A stretch of 64,000 nt of DNA, taken from assembly GCA_049889215.1 (NCBI GenBank), contig JBMHDV010000027.1, positions 102,273-166,272 of the forward strand. Direction: 5' to 3'. The notes beneath the pieces are model-generated. The model made no database searches and was not told the origin of the DNA. It was given only the letters and a program-made list of their open reading frames with translations. Position numbers and translations under genes: made by a program. Below are positions 61,282 through 64,000 of the stretch, one piece after another. The DNA comes from UBA817 sp049889215 (GTDB taxonomy: Bacteria > Margulisbacteria > Marinamargulisbacteria > UBA817). Position 1 is the first letter of the stretch. Every line of letters starts with the position of its first letter.

Positions 61282-62838
61282 TTATTTTTTATGGATGTAG
61301 TCACGGTCAAATTCGGTATCAGCATCTTTTTTTAGAATATACGTATGCATCATGCCTTTACCTTTAACTTCGATCTCCCCACGATCCTCAATATTGAAGC
61401 CTTGGTCTTTAATTTTAAGATACGTGGCTTCAGATAAATGCACGATACCTGGGATACCGTGAGATTCCATTCGAGAGGCAGTATTAACTGCATCACCCCA
61501 AAGGTCATAAGTAAATTTCTTTTTTCCCATCACCCCAGCAACAACGGGTCCAGTATGTAAACCAATACGTAAATCGAGAGCTTCTCCATATTCCTCATTA
61601 AATGATCGTAGTTCATCGTACATATCAAGAGCCATATGGGCCATCTCAATCGCATGGTTTTTGTAACGTCTAGGCGCTCCAGATACCAACATTAGAGCGT
61701 CACCAATGGTTTTAATTTTTTCGATTTTATATTTATCAAGAAGATCGTCAAATTTACTGAACAGAATGTTTAATTTATAAACCAGTTCTTTTGGCGTATG
61801 TTTGGCCGAAAATACAGTAAAACCCACCAAGTCAGAAAACAAAACCGTAACTTCATCATATCGGTCGGCAATGGTTTCCTCTTTCTTCTTCAAACGATCT
61901 GCAATTGATACTGGAAGAATATTAAGAAGTAAATGATCTGACTTTGCTTTTTCTGCAGCCAACTGAGCAGTTCGTTCACGAACTTTATCTTCCAACGTTC
62001 GACTATAGTCCAAAAGTTCTTCTTGCTGAACTCGAATTTTATCGACCATGTTATTAAATGATTCTGATAATAGGCCAACTTCATCACGAGAAATGATCTC
62101 TACCTGAGTTGTATAGTTACCAGTTGCAACGATTTCATTGGCTTTCATTAGGGATTTAATTGGACGAATGATGATATTTGTAAATAGGTACCCAATCACA
62201 ACACCGAGGCAAATAACCAGGAACGTGATAATAGAACTTATAATTTGGTTTCTAAAAATAGCCTTTTCGATAATTTCAGTGGAAACAACCACCAACGAGT
62301 ATCCGATGACTTCACCTTGTTCAACTTGTGCCAAATCAGAGAAGTACAATAAGTCAGCTTCATCCAATACCACATTTTCACGACTTAGTACGGGCGACAC
62401 TAAGAAAATAGATGGGTAGGCAAGTTCTGGCATTTCCAAAACTTTGGTGCTCACCCCATAATCAATTTCAGGAATAACCCCTGGTTTAGAAATCAATTTA
62501 CTTAATGTTCGTAGGTCGAATTCATCACGTTTTCCCAACGATAAAATAAACTTTTTTGGGTTAAGAACCGCAGAAAACATGATGTTTTCATCTTTTTGAA
62601 TGTCAGCCAGTAATTCGGACAGCATCTCTTTATTAGAAATCAATACCCCTAGTTCCGCAGAATCGGAAAGGTTTTTAACGATGGTTTCAGATTTTGTTTT
62701 TAGGGTCTCTAGGTATAAATCCGCCTGTTTTTCTAAAAAGAAACGGGTGAGTATGACCGATGTCACAACAATTAGAAGCGCAATGGCAATGACAAATTTG
62801 AATAGTAATGAAAATCGAACTTTAAATTTTTCAGCCAT
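61282..62838 (-). CDS. adenylate cyclase (class III) with sensor and HAMP domains
   Basis: The 518-residue protein has two membrane helices (about 12-34 and 198-224) around a periplasmic sensor region, a HAMP linker (about 225-277), a coiled-coil segment, then a class III cyclase domain: FSDLVGF and GDALM with the metal Asp residues, KIEKIKTIGD with the adenine-specific Lys, YDLWGDAVNTASRMES with the Asp and Asn/Arg. The Lys-Asp pair fits ATP rather than GTP. Its ATG overlaps the stop of the binding-protein gene (TAATG), so the two are translationally coupled. Confidence 0.9.
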   Translation of the reverse strand: MAEKFKVRFSLLFKFVIAIALLIVVTSVILTRFFLEKQADLYLETLKTKSETIVKNLSDSAELGVLISNKEMLSELLADIQKDENIMFSAVLNPKKFILSLGKRDEFDLRTLSKLISKPGVIPEIDYGVSTKVLEMPELAYPSIFLVSPVLSRENVVLDEADLLYFSDLAQVEQGEVIGYSLVVVSTEIIEKAIFRNQIISSIITFLVICLGVVIGYLFTNIIIRPIKSLMKANEIVATGNYTTQVEIISRDEVGLLSESFNNMVDKIRVQQEELLDYSRTLEDKVRERTAQLAAEKAKSDHLLLNILPVSIADRLKKKEETIADRYDEVTVLFSDLVGFTVFSAKHTPKELVYKLNILFSKFDDLLDKYKIEKIKTIGDALMLVSGAPRRYKNHAIEMAHMALDMYDELRSFNEEYGEALDLRIGLHTGPVVAGVMGKKKFTYDLWGDAVNTASRMESHGIPGIVHLSEATYLKIKDQGFNIEDRGEIEVKGKGMMHTYILKKDADTEFDRDYIHKK

Positions 62839-63761
62839 TATTTATAAATTACTTCTGCATTATCTAAAATGTCTTTGGCGATGTTAAAACGGAACTGTTT
62901 CATGACTTTTTCATTTACGGAGTAGCGGACATCATCAGGAAACTCAACAGGTGTTAGCATGGGGTTTTTACGCTTTTCAATAATTTTTCGTGCCATTGCA
63001 GCTGTTTTTTCGCCGATATGAACAGGGTCAGGGTCTAAACTTATGTAGGCACCCAACTTTAAATACGACTTTGACAATCCCATATATGGCACTTTAAATC
63101 GATTTAATGAAAGTAAAATGTACTGAAGCGATTTTTTTGAATACACTTTTTGGTCAGCTGTGGACCATAAGAGTTGAATTTGTTGCCGAAATAATTTTTC
63201 CAGTTGTGTTTGAATTTGATCTTTGGAATAAACTTCATTTGCCGTAAGTGTAAAATTGTATTTTTCGGCAATGATTTTTGCCTCATCAATCAGTTCTTGA
63301 TCAAGGTATGGCGTATAGAGGGTACCAATTCGACGTAAGTAAGGAAAGATCGTTCGGAGGGTTTTAAATTGTATTTCTAGAGGAATATCCAACGCCACGC
63401 CCGTTGCATTTTTACCTGGAAATTTAAGGTTTTTAACTAAATCTGTTCGATCAGGGCGAAATACCATGGTAAATAAAATGGGTTGACGCTTTAACTTTGA
63501 TTGAATCAATTTTGTGGCTTTTGTCCCTACGGTAATGGTAAGCTTTGGCCGTGCTTTTTTTATTTTTTTGCTGACAGCATCCAATGTTTGACGATCAACC
63601 GTGGCTGTTTTTAATTCATAATCCATGGACAAGTCTTTTTTAATTGTTTCGATCGCAGTATTGTAGGCGGGCAAATTTTGATGCTTAACAATGTAAACCA
63701 CCGGTTTTGCATTGGCATAAATAGAAAATAGTAAAGATAAAAGTAAAATTATTTGTCGCAT
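62838..63761 (-). CDS. ABC-type substrate-binding family protein (ABC_sub_bind)
   Basis: The 307-residue protein has a signal peptide (IILLLSLLFSIYANAKP) and a two-lobed periplasmic binding fold: KPVVYIVKHQNLPAYNTAI, LTITVGTKATKLIQ, PILFTMVFRPD, and IGTLYTPY. It resembles the TrpX/ABC_sub_bind group. No permease or ATPase is nearby; instead a HAMP adenylate cyclase follows in the same unit. Likely a periplasmic ligand receptor presenting its ligand state to the cyclase. AAGGG precedes the ATG. Confidence 0.82.
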   Translation of the reverse strand: MRQIILLLSLLFSIYANAKPVVYIVKHQNLPAYNTAIETIKKDLSMDYELKTATVDRQTLDAVSKKIKKARPKLTITVGTKATKLIQSKLKRQPILFTMVFRPDRTDLVKNLKFPGKNATGVALDIPLEIQFKTLRTIFPYLRRIGTLYTPYLDQELIDEAKIIAEKYNFTLTANEVYSKDQIQTQLEKLFRQQIQLLWSTADQKVYSKKSLQYILLSLNRFKVPYMGLSKSYLKLGAYISLDPDPVHIGEKTAAMARKIIEKRKNPMLTPVEFPDDVRYSVNEKVMKQFRFNIAKDILDNAEVIYK

Positions 63762-63802
63762 TTTTTTCCCTTAGTAAAATCATACACAAACATTTAACAA
63801 AA

Positions 63803-63831
63803 TTGCATCATCTCTTTGCATTGATTACACT
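63803..63831 (+). promoter_or_regulatory. promoter of queE
   Basis: TTGCAT (63803-63808) and TACACT (63826-63831) are 17 bases apart; the -10 ends six bases before the ATG at 63838. No Shine-Dalgarno: leaderless prediction. Confidence 0.65.
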
Positions 63832-63837
63832 AATGCC

Positions 63838-64000
63838 ATGACATCAATTCGTATAAGCGAGCACTTTTACTCAATTCAAGGTGAGGGTCCATCCGTTGGA
63901 ACACCAGCAATATTTGTACGATTGCAAGGCTGCAACCTATTATGTGGCCAAGGGGACGCAGGTTGGCGATGCGATACCATTGAGGTTTGGAAAAAAGGGA
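63838..64000 (+). CDS. queE: 7-carboxy-7-deazaguanine synthase, N-terminal part
   Basis: The first 54 residues match QueE: SEHFYSIQGEGPSVGTPAIFVRLQGCNLLCG and CDTIEVWKKG. The radical SAM cysteines are CNLLC then CDT with eight residues between the second and third instead of the usual two, as in QueE relatives with an enlarged cluster loop. It makes CDG for queuosine or 7-deazapurine synthesis. The gene runs beyond the window. Confidence 0.85.
   Translation, partial: MTSIRISEHFYSIQGEGPSVGTPAIFVRLQGCNLLCGQGDAGWRCDTIEVWKKG

Noticed and set aside
1..64000. CRISPR arrays, insertion sequences, phage genes, tRNA or rRNA
   Set aside because: No direct repeat series, transposase, integrase, structural phage gene or RNA gene signature was found on either strand.

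Overview
The window is an AT-rich, gene-dense bacterial chromosome segment carrying about 64 protein genes, two of them cut by the window ends. No rRNA, tRNA, CRISPR array or insertion sequence was seen. BamA, Skp/OmpH, LpxD, several beta-barrel-like proteins and murein/division genes point to a diderm with LPS-type lipid A. A clpC-radA pair, a ThrRS without a TGS domain, a long-form isocitrate dehydrogenase, a bifunctional-nuclease family gene and many apparently leaderless mRNAs do not fit a typical proteobacterium. A non-proteobacterial diderm (for example the Margulisbacteria/Melainabacteria neighbourhood) is my guess; the sequence does not prove a lineage.

Layout. 1-2.6 kb: end of mnmG, rsmG, then parB-parA on the minus strand, with a perfect parS inside parA and a near-perfect one inside mnmG; this is probably origin-proximal. 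2.7-9.7 kb: clpC-radA, rpsB-tsf-dgt, trxA. 9.7-18.9 kb: an oddly arranged HMG-CoA-reductase-like protein with rpe, facing a MerR-type regulator; pepP; thyA-folA; two nucleotide-binding SDR-type genes; a small outer membrane barrel. 19-27.7 kb: a MoxR-DUF58-Bat (aerotolerance-type) operon with a batB-batC fusion. 27.7-35.3 kb: a division and cell wall cluster murC-murB-ddl-ftsQ-ftsA-ftsZ-murF. 35.3-40.3 kb: an orphan HigA-like regulator divergent from biotin genes bioF-(bioG/H-like)-bioC-bioD, with bioA on its own promoter. 40.3-48.7 kb: secG, bamA, skp, lpxD, then thrS-infC-rpmI-rplT and a bifunctional nuclease. 48.7-57.5 kb: aminotransferase, dicarboxylate symporter with acetoacetyl-CoA synthetase, purC, a lone receiver protein, an M29 aminopeptidase and trmL. 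57.5-64 kb: icd, a TPR protein, a putative HHxDG acyltransferase-like protein, a periplasmic binding protein coupled to a HAMP adenylate cyclase, and the start of queE.

Two patterns cross the whole window. First, many transcription-unit heads have a clear -10 hexamer only 5-9 nt upstream of the start codon and no Shine-Dalgarno sequence, so they are probably leaderless, whereas operon-internal genes keep good Shine-Dalgarno sites. Second, convergent genes repeatedly overlap at their 3' ends, as in a compact genome. Two genes appear to start on rare codons: infC on AUU and murB on AUC, each with a well-placed Shine-Dalgarno site.
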